A DNA stretch of 64,000 bases from Candidatus Korarchaeota archaeon NZ13-K (lineage in GTDB: Archaea; Korarchaeota; Korarchaeia; Korarchaeales; Korarchaeaceae), in NCBI GenBank assembly GCA_003344655.1, contig MAIU01000001.1:1-64000 (forward strand), in the 5' to 3' direction. The notes under the pieces are model-generated. The model did not search any database. It was not told the DNA's origin and saw nothing but the letters and a program-made list of their open reading frames with translations. Each line of letters opens with the position of its first letter. The first letter of the stretch is position 1. A program made the translations under genes and the position numbers. Shown piece by piece: positions 50,689 through 59,132 of this stretch.

Positions 50689-51075
50689 ATGAGCACGGTC
50701 CTGCTGGCCCTTTCTGAGGCTCTGAGGACGCTCTCAATGGCGGGGGATTACCTGCCTGAGGAGAAGCTCTCATCGATAATCAGTGATATGGCCGAGTGCT
50801 ACTCCTCCGAGCTTGACCTAGCTGGGAGCAGAGCTTTCCTAGAGAGCTTCGAGATAGTTAGGAATGCGATAACATCGAGGCCAATGAGCGATGAGGATGA
50901 GCTTGTCGTGAGGATCTTCGCCTACAACCTCAGGGCCATGGAGGAAAGGTACGGGCTCGACAGGGAAGCCATCGAGGAGAGGTTCATCAGGAGGATAAAC
51001 GACACCCTCGGGGACGATTTCACAAAGCTCGTGATCATGTTCGTTAGATCGATAAAAGGATATGCAGATACATAA
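50689..51075 (+). CDS. Hypothetical helical protein
   Basis: 128 residues, family not recognised. It is predicted almost all alpha-helical and acidic, with no Cys pairs or membrane segment; segments such as AGSRAFLESFEIVRNAITSRP and FAYNLRAMEERYGLDREAIEERFIRR suggest a helical bundle. Leaderless ATG 25 bp from a clear TATA element supports a real gene. It stands alone; the downstream ABC operon has its own promoter. Confidence 0.65.
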   Translation: MSTVLLALSEALRTLSMAGDYLPEEKLSSIISDMAECYSSELDLAGSRAFLESFEIVRNAITSRPMSDEDELVVRIFAYNLRAMEERYGLDREAIEERFIRRINDTLGDDFTKLVIMFVRSIKGYADT

Positions 51076-51190
51076 TACTTTTATATTTTTATCCAAAAAA
51101 TCCACACCGATGGAAAAATTATAGAAAACTATTCCCCCGCAGTAACTTAGCAAAGTTTATTAAGAAACTCACCTAAATTGCGCGATCCCC

Positions 51191-51889
51191 ATGGACTCGG
51201 AGTTCGTCTACGAGATAAGTAACTTGAGGAAGGTATACGGGAACAAGGGAAACTACGTGGAGGCTCTCAGAGGGATAAACCTATACGTAAGGAGGGGGGA
51301 GTTCCTAGCCATAATGGGACCATCGGGTAGCGGGAAAACCACCCTCCTGAGCATAATGGGCCTCCTGACGAGACCCACCTCGGGCAGCTTGAGGATCCTA
51401 GGCATGGATCTGGAATCGTTGAACGATAAGCAGATGACCATGTTGAGGAGAAAGACAATAGGATTCATCTTTCAGACGTTCAATCTGGTTCCCTGGCTCA
51501 CAGCTGCTGAGAACGTTGAACTAGCTCTGGCCGTAGGTGAGTACAAGGGCGACAGGAAGAGGAGGATCATGGAGCTGCTTGAGAGCGTGGGTCTCAAGGG
51601 TAGGGAGAATCACAAGCCATCCGAACTATCGGGAGGGGAGCAGCAGAGGGTGGCCATAGCTAGGGCGCTCGCGAATAACCCATCCATAATATTAGCAGAT
51701 GAGCCGACTGGGAACTTAGACTCCGCATCGGGTATGCAGGTCATGGAGATACTCAGGAGGCTGGCGAACGAGGGGAGAACGATAGTTATGGTGACCCATA
51801 ATCAAGCTATAGCTGAGATGTGCGATAGGATCGTGAGGATAAGGGATGGTGTTATAGTGGGGGAGGTGATACCAGGTGTCAGGGCATAG
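51191..51889 (+). CDS. ABC exporter ATP-binding protein (MacB/LolD type)
   Basis: 232 residues. Walker A GPSGSGKTTLLSIMGLL, Q-loop FIFQTFNLVPWLTAAENVELAL, signature LSGGEQQRVAIARAL, Walker B IILADEPTGNLDSASG and H-loop VMVTHN. These features (PTGNLD, FNLVPWLTA) belong to MacB/LolD-like ATPases that work with FtsX-like permeases. Leaderless ATG 31 bp after AGTTTATTAAG. It overlaps the next gene by 14 bp. Confidence 0.93.
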   Translation: MDSEFVYEISNLRKVYGNKGNYVEALRGINLYVRRGEFLAIMGPSGSGKTTLLSIMGLLTRPTSGSLRILGMDLESLNDKQMTMLRRKTIGFIFQTFNLVPWLTAAENVELALAVGEYKGDRKRRIMELLESVGLKGRENHKPSELSGGEQQRVAIARALANNPSIILADEPTGNLDSASGMQVMEILRRLANEGRTIVMVTHNQAIAEMCDRIVRIRDGVIVGEVIPGVRA

Positions 51890-53510
51890 GGCTCTCGTCC
51901 TCTTTCTCCCGATGCTCCTGATCCCCTTGGTCCACGGGGATGCCAAGCTCTGGGGCTTGGTGCTCGTGGACTACAGGTGGGGGACCAAGGAGCAGCCGGC
52001 TGTTGTATACGCGGGAGACGGTCTAGTCTACCTCACTGTCACGCTGAGGGTCTTCGTGACCGAGAACAAGACATGGACGCAGTACACCTTGAGCCCATTC
52101 GAGGCGACTCTGGAAATTCCAAATCACTTGAGGGGACCAAATGGTGGAAATGTTGAGAAGATTTCCCCATCCCTTCAACTCGCCAAAACGAGGTTCTCCG
52201 ATGGGGAATCCTTCCAGCTTTCCTTCTCCGTGGAGGTCCCGTCCACGGCTCCAGCTGGAAGCTACGAGTTCAAGCTGAACGTGAGCTACAGGATATATGA
52301 CGCAGAAAACTATGTAGTGGCCAAGGATCATGAGGTATTCACCTTCAGCTTGTATGTCAGGGAATCCTCCCCCGTCTACGTCTACCTAACGGGGAGCGCG
52401 GTGGAGGGAGACACATCCGTGCTAACGCTTAAATTGGTGAATGGAGGCTCGGAGGATGTTCAAATATCTTCCGTGGTTCTCACGTCCACATACATAAGGC
52501 TTCTGAATCCCAACATCGCGAGTCAGGTAATCCTAGCACCGAACACATCCACAGCCTTCCAGGTGGGGGCGTTCGTCGAGAGGGGAACCGGAAGGAAGTA
52601 TGATAGAATAGCGGTCACCGTCCAGTACAGGAGCGGGGATAAGTATTACTCGATATCCCAGGTATTCAGCATTCCTATATTCAAGACGGAGGCGACTGAG
52701 AACAAACCGGTTATAGTGGTCTCCTCGGACGCTAGCTCCCTCTACGGTGGGGTTCGATCGAGCGTCACGCTAAAGGTGGAAAACAGGGGTGATGAGACCG
52801 CTAGGAAGATGAAGCTTCAGGTGTCATCTCAGACGGTCTCAATACTGGGGCCAAGCCTCTTTTACTTGGGAGATCTGATGCCGGGGGAGGAGAGGAACGT
52901 CACGTTGGAGATACTTCCCTCGGAGGATCAGCCGTCCTACTCCATCAACATCCAGTTCACATACAGGGAGTTCGACAATGGAGTTGATGTCGAGAAGCAG
53001 GAGACAGCTCAGGTGAGTCTAGGGAGGATTCAGGAGGCCAGGGTTGTCATATCGAGCGCCAGCGCCTCTTACAGCTCAGGGAGGCTGAGGGTCTTCGGGA
53101 ACATAGCGAACATAGGGGACAGGGATGCGAAGTTCGTTAACGTGACAATATACTCAGGCGCCTGCGTCGGAACGTCCACTTACATAGGGGATCTCAAGAG
53201 CGGAGAGAGCACGGGATTCACGCTCTCATGTGAGGCGGTGAGGGCGCCTAGGACCGTGGGAGTGGTCGTCGGCTATCTGGCCTCCCCAGGAAACTGGAAG
53301 GAGAGCAGAAGGGAACTTACGGTCTCGGGGGCGCAGGCAAATTTGACTGGTGGCTTCACACCTAGGAACATCAGCTCCGCGAGAACCGCCAGTCCCACGT
53401 CAAATGTGATCTACTGGGTCGTATGGCTCGCGGCAGGCTTAGCGATCGGGCTAGTGGCGGGCAGGCTGATCTTCAGGAGGAAGGGGGCGCTCGGAGTTGA
53501 GGCTGATTGA
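51876..53510 (+). CDS. Secreted COG1361-type (CARDB-like) adaptor protein with C-terminal anchor
   Basis: 544 residues. A signal peptide (RALVLFLPMLLIPLVHG) is followed by several beta-sandwich repeats of the NEW3/CARDB type: e.g. LTLKLVNGGSEDVQISSVVL, VTLKVENRGDETARKMKLQV, LRVFGNIANIGDRDAKFVNV. A membrane helix (VIYWVVWLAAGLAIGLVAGRLIF) and basic tail end it. In archaea such proteins sit between MacB-type ATPase and permease genes and may be the extracytoplasmic partner of the exporter. GTG start overlaps the ATPase gene by 14 bp; the stop overlaps the permease gene. Confidence 0.83.
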   Translation: MSGHRALVLFLPMLLIPLVHGDAKLWGLVLVDYRWGTKEQPAVVYAGDGLVYLTVTLRVFVTENKTWTQYTLSPFEATLEIPNHLRGPNGGNVEKISPSLQLAKTRFSDGESFQLSFSVEVPSTAPAGSYEFKLNVSYRIYDAENYVVAKDHEVFTFSLYVRESSPVYVYLTGSAVEGDTSVLTLKLVNGGSEDVQISSVVLTSTYIRLLNPNIASQVILAPNTSTAFQVGAFVERGTGRKYDRIAVTVQYRSGDKYYSISQVFSIPIFKTEATENKPVIVVSSDASSLYGGVRSSVTLKVENRGDETARKMKLQVSSQTVSILGPSLFYLGDLMPGEERNVTLEILPSEDQPSYSINIQFTYREFDNGVDVEKQETAQVSLGRIQEARVVISSASASYSSGRLRVFGNIANIGDRDAKFVNVTIYSGACVGTSTYIGDLKSGESTGFTLSCEAVRAPRTVGVVVGYLASPGNWKESRRELTVSGAQANLTGGFTPRNISSARTASPTSNVIYWVVWLAAGLAIGLVAGRLIFRRKGALGVEAD

Positions 53511-54759
53511 TATAATCAAGTTCTCACTCAAGGCTCTGAGGAGCAGGAGGAGGAGAACCTATCTCACCCTGCTGGGCATTTTTCTGGGCGTCCTGACGCT
53601 TACAGCGGTTACATCTTACGCTGCTGGCTACGGGGCGGCTATACAGAAGATAATAAAGGGAGGGAGCCTGAGGGTGATTTACCTGATCCCTCGCGAGACC
53701 TCATTCACGGAGTTCGATCTAGCCAAGATAAGCACGATGGACGGCGTCGAGACCGTGATGCCCATGATAAGGATGTTCGGTGAGCTGAGCGTGATGGGCC
53801 AAAACTTAAGGGCCAGCATAGTGGGCTTCGATGTGAACTACGTAGAGGAACTCTTCCCGGATCTGAGGCTTCAGTTTGGCGATTGGCCGGTGGATCAGGC
53901 GGAACAGGCGATGATCTTGGGGAGCAAGATCCTCGATCAGATCTCCATCGATGATGCCGCGGATCTCATAGGGTTGAACGTCAGAATGACATTCGGTAGG
54001 GGACTTTTCAGTCAGGGATTGAGTGTGAGGGGGACGATATATGGCATAATAGCTCCCTACGGCACTTCCATAATGACCGATGTTGACAGCTCAATACTCG
54101 TTCCGTTGGATTACGCGATGAGGATGTACCAAAGTTTCTACGGCAGGAGGGACTATCCCACGCTCGTCATAATAGTCGATGACGTTGGCAACATAGATCT
54201 CGTGTTGAATGAGCTGAGGAATGAATACGGGGATGCAGCTTATCCCATAGCTATGAGAGACCTTCAGAGAGTCCTAGACACAATAGTGAACATGTCGATA
54301 CTCGCTCTGGGATCCATAGCCGCGATGACCATAGTTGTCGCCTCAGTGGGAATAATGAACGCGATGTACACGGCTGTGACCGAGAGGACGAGGATAATAG
54401 GGGTTATGAGGGCCATGGGGGCATCCCAAACGGAGGTGATGATGTCATTCCTCTTCGAGGGGATAATCATGAGCACCGCAGCGATACTCTCGGGAATGGC
54501 GGCTGGTTACCTAGGCGCTATGCTATTAGCTGGGCTGATATCGATGTACCTGAGCGGGGGAAGCTTCAGCATAGGACCGGGTGGTAGGGGAGGAGCCGCG
54601 CAGGGGCAGGGCATCGGCCTGTCCGTGACGCCCGTCCTACCCCTGGAGTACGCTCTCATAATAGCCGGCGTGACCCTGCTGATAACGTTACTCGGGGCAT
54701 TACCACCAGCGCGTCAAGCTGCGAAGCTGGAGCCAGCCAAAGCTCTGAGATTCGAGTGA
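53497..54759 (+). CDS. ABC exporter permease (MacB/FtsX type)
   Basis: 420 residues. One N-terminal helix (RTYLTLLGIFLGVLTLTAVT), a large extracytoplasmic MacB_PCD-like domain (about 45-255), then three helices with the FtsX core (SIAAMTIVVASVGIMNAMYTAVTERTRIIGVMRAMGASQTEVM). A Gly/Gln-rich loop lies near residue 355-375. C-terminal ALPPARQAAKLEPAKALRFE is the family ending. The TTG start overlaps the COG1361 gene by 14 bp. With the two genes upstream it forms a three-gene exporter; cargo unknown. Confidence 0.92.
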   Translation: MRLIDIIKFSLKALRSRRRRTYLTLLGIFLGVLTLTAVTSYAAGYGAAIQKIIKGGSLRVIYLIPRETSFTEFDLAKISTMDGVETVMPMIRMFGELSVMGQNLRASIVGFDVNYVEELFPDLRLQFGDWPVDQAEQAMILGSKILDQISIDDAADLIGLNVRMTFGRGLFSQGLSVRGTIYGIIAPYGTSIMTDVDSSILVPLDYAMRMYQSFYGRRDYPTLVIIVDDVGNIDLVLNELRNEYGDAAYPIAMRDLQRVLDTIVNMSILALGSIAAMTIVVASVGIMNAMYTAVTERTRIIGVMRAMGASQTEVMMSFLFEGIIMSTAAILSGMAAGYLGAMLLAGLISMYLSGGSFSIGPGGRGGAAQGQGIGLSVTPVLPLEYALIIAGVTLLITLLGALPPARQAAKLEPAKALRFE

Positions 54760-54761
54760 GC

Positions 54762-55133
54762 TTACTTCCTAGGCTTCATTCTCATCATTGAGCTCGCCCA
54801 ATGAAATGCCCTCTCCGCGATGTCGAGGCTGGCTTCCATGAATTCCGAATTCAAGGGTTGATCCGAGTAGAGGGCGAGCCTATACTCCTGCTCGAAATGC
54901 TCCAGCTCCCTTTCCCCTATGGGAGGACGCATACCGATGGGGATGAGGTGATAAAGTGAGAGAATGCTATCGTACGGCGCATCTATTCCAATACTGGAGA
55001 GGACCGAGCTGAAGGAGACCCATATAATCCTTCTGACTAAATTAAGGGAACCCTTGATATCTCCCTTAGCTTTTAGGACTCTTGCCTCCTCGAGGAGACC
55101 CTCGATCTCTCTGAGCGTGGACTCCTCCTGCAT
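54762..55133 (-). CDS. Hypothetical helical protein (HEPN-like?)
   Basis: 123 residues, helical throughout. The layout (helix with EEARVLKAKGDIKGSLNLVRRIIWVS, a Tyr/Pro loop, helix with FEQEYRLALYSDQPLNSEFMEASLDIAERAFHWA) resembles small archaeal HEPN proteins, but the RxxxxH motif is not evident, so this is a weak suggestion. It ends 2 bp from the convergent permease gene and sits just downstream of the tRNA-Lys gene on the same strand. Start of 55133 (ATG) has no clear promoter besides the tRNA's. Confidence 0.5.
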   Translation of the reverse strand: MQEESTLREIEGLLEEARVLKAKGDIKGSLNLVRRIIWVSFSSVLSSIGIDAPYDSILSLYHLIPIGMRPPIGERELEHFEQEYRLALYSDQPLNSEFMEASLDIAERAFHWASSMMRMKPRK

Positions 55134-55180
55134 CTCTCAAATCCCCCGCGGTTGATCCCTCACTGAGATCCGTATGGTAG

Positions 55181-55254
55181 CGGGCCCGGCGGGATTTGAA
55201 CCCGCGACCCCCCGGTTAAAAGCCGGGCGCTCTTCCATTCTGAGCTACGGGCCC
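55181..55254 (-). tRNA. tRNA-Lys (TTT anticodon)
   Basis: 74 nt on the minus strand. Acceptor GGGCCCG (55254-55248) pairs with CGGGCCC (55188-55182), discriminator G. D-arm GCTCAGAATGGAAGAGC, anticodon loop CTTTTAA (TTT) in stem CCGGC/GCCGG-like helix, T-arm GCGGG-TTCAAAT-CCCGC. No intron. A TATA element AGTTTTTATTCC (about 55298-55309) is about 50 bp upstream. Confidence 0.96.
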
Positions 55255-55404
55255 TTTCACTAGGCCAGCTTCGCCGTCCATCTCATCACCTAGGGGAATA
55301 AAAACTTAAAATTGGAGCATGACCACGGCGCTCGCGCCCACGCCCCAATAATTATACTCTTTCGGACATAGATCCAAAATAATTAAATAATTTAATAAAT
55401 CAAA

Positions 55405-57072
55405 TCAAAATAGGAAGAACAATATGAGGAGTACGAGGAGTTGTGGGAGGAATGAGATGAGTAGGAGTCTCCTCGCAATCGAGCTGAACCTCATGAGGGA
55501 GGCCAGGGATGCTAGGTTCTCCTCCCCCAACAGAGGCAGTTCCAGGGATCCTCTGCAGTGCCTCACTTCGGCGCTCCTCATATTCCTCATGGATTCCCTC
55601 ACTAGATCCTTGATCTGCTCGGCCATCCTAGCTAAGCAGTCGGGATCCCCTCCGCACTCGGAGCCGAGCGCATTGTAAGTTAACTTTGTCGATAAAGTCT
55701 CATGGGTGTCCGTGGTGCACACTATGAGCCGCGTTCCCTCGACCGAGTTGAGATGCAGCAGGTCCCTGAGCTCGGGGACCATGTTGTTAGAGTCTATCGA
55801 GAGATAGGTAACGATTTCCCCTCCTAAGGAGATGCTTAAAGCTCTCATTCCCCCTCTCCCAACAGATCTCCATCCCGGATTTGATCTGGAGAATCCGACT
55901 AAAACTTCCCTATAACACTCGGAGGTGATAGCAATCCTTCCGGCTTTCAGAAGAACATCTGTGAGCTCCTCTCCTAGATCGGTCCCAGGTAGGGCCCTGA
56001 CGTACCACTCTTCCAGCAGTGAGTCATGCCTATCAACTATCGGGGTGCTCATTCCCAGCAATCTTGATAAAATAATCTCAAAGTTTTTCGGAATATCCTC
56101 AAAACTTCTTATAGGATTTCCAGAAACAGTAAACATAATAAAATCACAGATCCTCTGAGCGGTCACCTCGAAGTGATCCGATCGCTCGTAGACAAGCTTC
56201 CCAATACAGCAACCATGAGCCTGGTGACAGGAGGAGATCTCCATCAGGAGCCTCTCTACGGACTCCCTTGAGGGCAGATCCCTCTCGTGGGAGCAAGCCC
56301 TCCTCAGGAAAATGGAGCCATACCCTAGTGAATCCAGCTCTTCGAGTATCCTGAAGGGGAGATCATAGCTGCCGAACCTGAAGGGACCTGGATGGACATC
56401 TGTGATCAAGATGGATATCCCATCCAATGATAATAGATCGAAGCTGACCCTCCCCTTCTCACACCTCCCCTCCAGCACTTCCTCCAGCTCCCTGCTCTCT
56501 CCCAGCAGCAGGTCGGCCAGCACCCTCACGACGCCGAAACCCCTCAGCCCTAGGAACTGGTGGCCTATTTCACCTATTATGCTCCTTAAAAGATAGAATG
56601 AGATGAAGGATGCCAATACAGAGAGGAATACGTTCACAGAAGGCTCCGATGCTAGAATAAGGATAGATATGATGAAGGGGAGTGATCTGGCTCTAAGGCT
56701 GCTGGTCATGGCCCCGGAGATGAGAGATGCCAGGAAGACCACTGTGTAACTCATTGAATATGGGGGGGCTCCCAAGGTCCTTAGAAAGGCATCAATTACC
56801 AGGGGAAATGAGATGAAATTGGAGGCCCAAAGGGCCCTCCTGAGATCCAAGTACCTCTCCCCTCCGTAGAGAGAGAGCGTCGATGCCACCGGAATAATGA
56901 TGTAGACAATCAGGTGTTCTCGTGGCATTAATGTCCCTTTGATTGCGTAAATGAGTAATATAGGGGACAGGATCCCGGCTGAGATAAATAGTATGGCCCA
57001 TTTCAGTCCGGGAAGCGAGAAAAGATCTTTACTCCTCATTTTGGAGACGTCCAAGGCGGAATTACTACTCAC
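55405..57072 (-). CDS. DUF2070-family membrane protein
   Basis: 555 residues. N-terminal part (about 1-180) has six or seven membrane helices, one more helix closes the C terminus, and between them is a soluble domain with the strongly conserved DVHPGPFRFGSYDLP, HERDLPSR and later CTTDTHETLS. These match the archaeal DUF2070 family, whose function is unknown; the HPGPF and TDTHE residues look like a metal or active site. The GTG start is leaderless relative to the TATA element at 57105-57114. It is AT-rich at both ends. Confidence 0.83.
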   Translation of the reverse strand: MSSNSALDVSKMRSKDLFSLPGLKWAILFISAGILSPILLIYAIKGTLMPREHLIVYIIIPVASTLSLYGGERYLDLRRALWASNFISFPLVIDAFLRTLGAPPYSMSYTVVFLASLISGAMTSSLRARSLPFIISILILASEPSVNVFLSVLASFISFYLLRSIIGEIGHQFLGLRGFGVVRVLADLLLGESRELEEVLEGRCEKGRVSFDLLSLDGISILITDVHPGPFRFGSYDLPFRILEELDSLGYGSIFLRRACSHERDLPSRESVERLLMEISSCHQAHGCCIGKLVYERSDHFEVTAQRICDFIMFTVSGNPIRSFEDIPKNFEIILSRLLGMSTPIVDRHDSLLEEWYVRALPGTDLGEELTDVLLKAGRIAITSECYREVLVGFSRSNPGWRSVGRGGMRALSISLGGEIVTYLSIDSNNMVPELRDLLHLNSVEGTRLIVCTTDTHETLSTKLTYNALGSECGGDPDCLARMAEQIKDLVRESMRNMRSAEVRHCRGSLELPLLGEENLASLASLMRFSSIARRLLLISFLPQLLVLLILFFLF

Positions 57073-57104
57073 TTCTGTGACACCTCATCACTCTAAACAA
57101 AAAA

Positions 57105-57114
57105 CTTTTTATTA
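57105..57114. promoter_or_regulatory. TATA element shared by the DUF2070 gene (minus) and Lrp (plus)
   Basis: CTTTTTATTA. Its centre (about 57109) is 37 bp from the minus-strand GTG at 57072 and 70 bp from the Lrp ATG at 57179, which leaves a 40-45 nt leader with GTGGGGGTG for the regulator. No other TATA-like stretch is visible between the genes. Confidence 0.55.
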
Positions 57115-57178
57115 GGATGACGTACGGTTGTAGTGGAGGTGAGTTGACTCCGCACAGGACATCGTGGGGGTGTAGTTT

Positions 57179-57676
57179 ATGCCTAGAGTGAAGGGGATCA
57201 CGGCTAAGGAGATAGAGATCCTGAGGAAGTTGGTCGAGAACGGGAGAGTAACCTTCACTCAGGTATCCAGGGATCTCGGGATGAGCCCGGCTGGTGTGAT
57301 GAAGAAGGTCAGGAAGCTCGAAGATCTCGGTATAATCAAGGGGTACACCGCTATAGTGGATCACGCGAAGCTCGGCAAGGGCAGCAAATATATAATTTTG
57401 CTCGAGGTCGAGCCAGGGAAGCACAGCGAGGTGGCGAAGAAGATAGCCTCAATGTTGGAGGATAACATACTGGAGGTCCACGAGATAACGGGACAATACG
57501 ACGTAATAGTTAAAGCAATTGCAGGAAGCCAGCAGGAATTGAACGAGATATTGAGGAAGATACAGACGATACCCGGGGTGAGGGACACGAACACCTCGCT
57601 GGTCTTGGACACGACGAAGGAGAGGCCCTCCATAGTTCCCTCAGAGATACCCGGTATAACCAAGAAGGGATCATAG
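57179..57676 (+). CDS. Lrp/AsnC-family transcription regulator
   Basis: 165 residues. N-terminal helix-turn-helix (ITAKEIEILRKLVENGRVTFTQVSRDLGMSPAGVMKKVRKLEDLGIIKGYTA) and a C-terminal RAM domain with YIILLEVEPGKHSEVAKKI, EVHEITGQYDVIVKAIAG and IQTIPGVRDTNTSLVL. Such proteins sense amino acids or other small molecules and bind near TATA boxes. A longer leader than most genes here. The 3' end overlaps the beta-CASP gene by 6 bp. Confidence 0.93.
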   Translation: MPRVKGITAKEIEILRKLVENGRVTFTQVSRDLGMSPAGVMKKVRKLEDLGIIKGYTAIVDHAKLGKGSKYIILLEVEPGKHSEVAKKIASMLEDNILEVHEITGQYDVIVKAIAGSQQELNEILRKIQTIPGVRDTNTSLVLDTTKERPSIVPSEIPGITKKGS

Positions 57677-58594
57677 CTCGACCCAGGCACTGCCTAGGCA
57701 TTCGGCATCAAAACCCATTTTTTTGAGAATTTTAGCGAATTCCCTCGCAAATCCATAGACCGTAAGCACCCTTCTCGGATTTGAGTGGTCCACTATGCTC
57801 AGCAGATCGTAGAAGTCAGCATGAGCGCTCAGAGGGAAGTCGCTCTCCTTATTTGAGAAGAGGACCCATCCAGTTACCCTGGCAGCGTTCGCCCCCTCAG
57901 CTCTGTTAGTCACGTGAACCATCGAGCTACTTTTATCGGTCACATACCTGAGGCCGAACCTCTCGTAAGCCGCGTTCACCTTAGCTACTCCCTTCGAAAC
58001 GGATACCTCCAGATTGGTGTATCTGTTCAACGAGGCAACGACCTCCTGTGACTTCCCCACAAGGTAAGCGCTTATTACCGGGAACCTTCCCTCCATCACC
58101 TCTTTAACGGCCCATTTGGCCAACCTAGCCCTCGTGATCTCCGGATCTGGGAACCTGAACCTGGGAAGCCCGTAAGTAGCCTCTATGACTAGGACATCCG
58201 CTCTAGGGATCCTGGCCGGGGACTCCACGGTGAGCCCGCCATGAGGGTTCACGTCCCCCGTGTAGAAGAGGCTGATCCCCCCACAGTTTATCAGGAAACC
58301 AGCTGATCCCAGTATGTGACCAGCGGGAAACGTGTAAACCTCCACCCCATTGATCTCAATCCCCTCATTGAAGTTCAGTATCTTATAATCACCACCGTAG
58401 AGTCTCCTGAGTATCGAGGATGTTCCCTCAGTCACGAAGATGTCGCTCCTAACACTCCTCAGGTTCTTGGGAACATGATCTGAGTGGGCATGAGATATTA
58501 GAATGGGAACTCCCTCTAGGGCGATCCTTGGGTCTATCAGTATTCTCCTACCTCCGCAGTCGATCTCAAGACCGTTTTCGTACCTCAGCCTCAT
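57671..58594 (-). CDS. Metallo-beta-lactamase/beta-CASP nuclease-like protein
   Basis: 307 residues. MBL zinc motif HAHSDH at 35-40, then TFPAGHILGSAGF, FYTGDVN and, in the C-terminal part, FPLSAHADFYDL with a beta-CASP-type insertion between. This arrangement is that of short archaeal RNA-processing exonucleases related to CPSF73 and RNase J, or of DNA-ligase-associated MBL exonucleases (LigD-linked SNM1-like). RNA or DNA substrate is undecided. Leaderless ATG. Confidence 0.87.
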   Translation of the reverse strand: MRLRYENGLEIDCGGRRILIDPRIALEGVPILISHAHSDHVPKNLRSVRSDIFVTEGTSSILRRLYGGDYKILNFNEGIEINGVEVYTFPAGHILGSAGFLINCGGISLFYTGDVNPHGGLTVESPARIPRADVLVIEATYGLPRFRFPDPEITRARLAKWAVKEVMEGRFPVISAYLVGKSQEVVASLNRYTNLEVSVSKGVAKVNAAYERFGLRYVTDKSSSMVHVTNRAEGANAARVTGWVLFSNKESDFPLSAHADFYDLLSIVDHSNPRRVLTVYGFAREFAKILKKMGFDAECLGSAWVEL

Positions 58595-58617
58595 CCGGGC
58601 AGCATGGTAGCGAAAGG

Positions 58618-58628
58618 GTTTATTACTA
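58618..58628. promoter_or_regulatory. TATA element shared by the beta-CASP gene (minus) and secG (plus)
   Basis: GTTTATTACTA. Its centre (about 58623) is 29 bp from the minus-strand ATG at 58594 and 34 bp from the secG ATG at 58657. The start codons are 63 bp apart, with no other AT-rich stretch between. Confidence 0.6.
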
Positions 58629-58656
58629 TTTGGTCCCAGCTCACGAAGGGATCACC

Positions 58657-58821
58657 ATGCCCAAGGCGGGGAAGAAGGAGAGGGGATTCATGCCCATGTC
58701 GGTCGCGGGTATATTGACCTTCAGCACGGAGGAGGCAGGTGGCCTCAAGGTGCCTAAATGGTTCCCTATCCTCCTATCCATAGCTACCGGAATCGCCGTG
58801 ATCGCGTTGAACCTCATGTGA
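58657..58821 (+). CDS. secG: Protein translocase subunit Sec61-beta (SecG)
   Basis: 54 residues. Short cytoplasmic N terminus with the family pattern GFMPMSVAGILTFSTEEAGGLKVPKW and a single C-terminal membrane helix (FPILLSIATGIAVIALNLM). It is the beta subunit of the SecYE-beta channel. The ATG lies 34 bp from the shared TATA element, and the MazG-like gene begins 18 bp after the stop. Confidence 0.93.
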   Translation: MPKAGKKERGFMPMSVAGILTFSTEEAGGLKVPKWFPILLSIATGIAVIALNLM

Positions 58822-58839
58822 GCAGAAGGTAGTTCAAAA

Positions 58840-59130
58840 ATGAGGATAAGTGAGGCCCAGAAGCTCATCAGGGAGATATACGGGGAGAGGGATTCGAAGA
58901 GGGGGGTTCCGGGAACGTCACTCCATCTGGTAGAGGAAATTGGGGAATTATTCAGGGCGATAAGGAGCAATGACAGTGAAAGTATTGAGAATGAGCTAGC
59001 AGATTCTTTGGCATGGCTCATAAGCGTTTCAGATCTTCTCGGGGTGGATCTAGAGAGGGCCTTCCTGCGGAAGTACGAGAGGGGTTGCCCTAAGTGCTCC
59101 TCCATCCCCTGCAAGTGCCCGGAGGTGTGA
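58840..59130 (+). CDS. MazG-like nucleotide pyrophosphohydrolase
   Basis: 96 residues. Metal-binding helix pairs of the MazG/all-alpha NTPase fold: LVEEIGELFRAI (EExxE) and ENELADSLAWLISV (ExxxD). It would hydrolyse non-canonical or excess NTPs to NMP and PPi. The C-terminal tail GCPKCSSIPCKC holds four cysteines (C-x2-C-x4-C-x-C), a probable zinc site found in some archaeal members. Between secG and the phosphoribosyltransferase in a compact operon. Confidence 0.83.
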   Translation: MRISEAQKLIREIYGERDSKRGVPGTSLHLVEEIGELFRAIRSNDSESIENELADSLAWLISVSDLLGVDLERAFLRKYERGCPKCSSIPCKCPEV

Positions 59131-59132
59131 TC

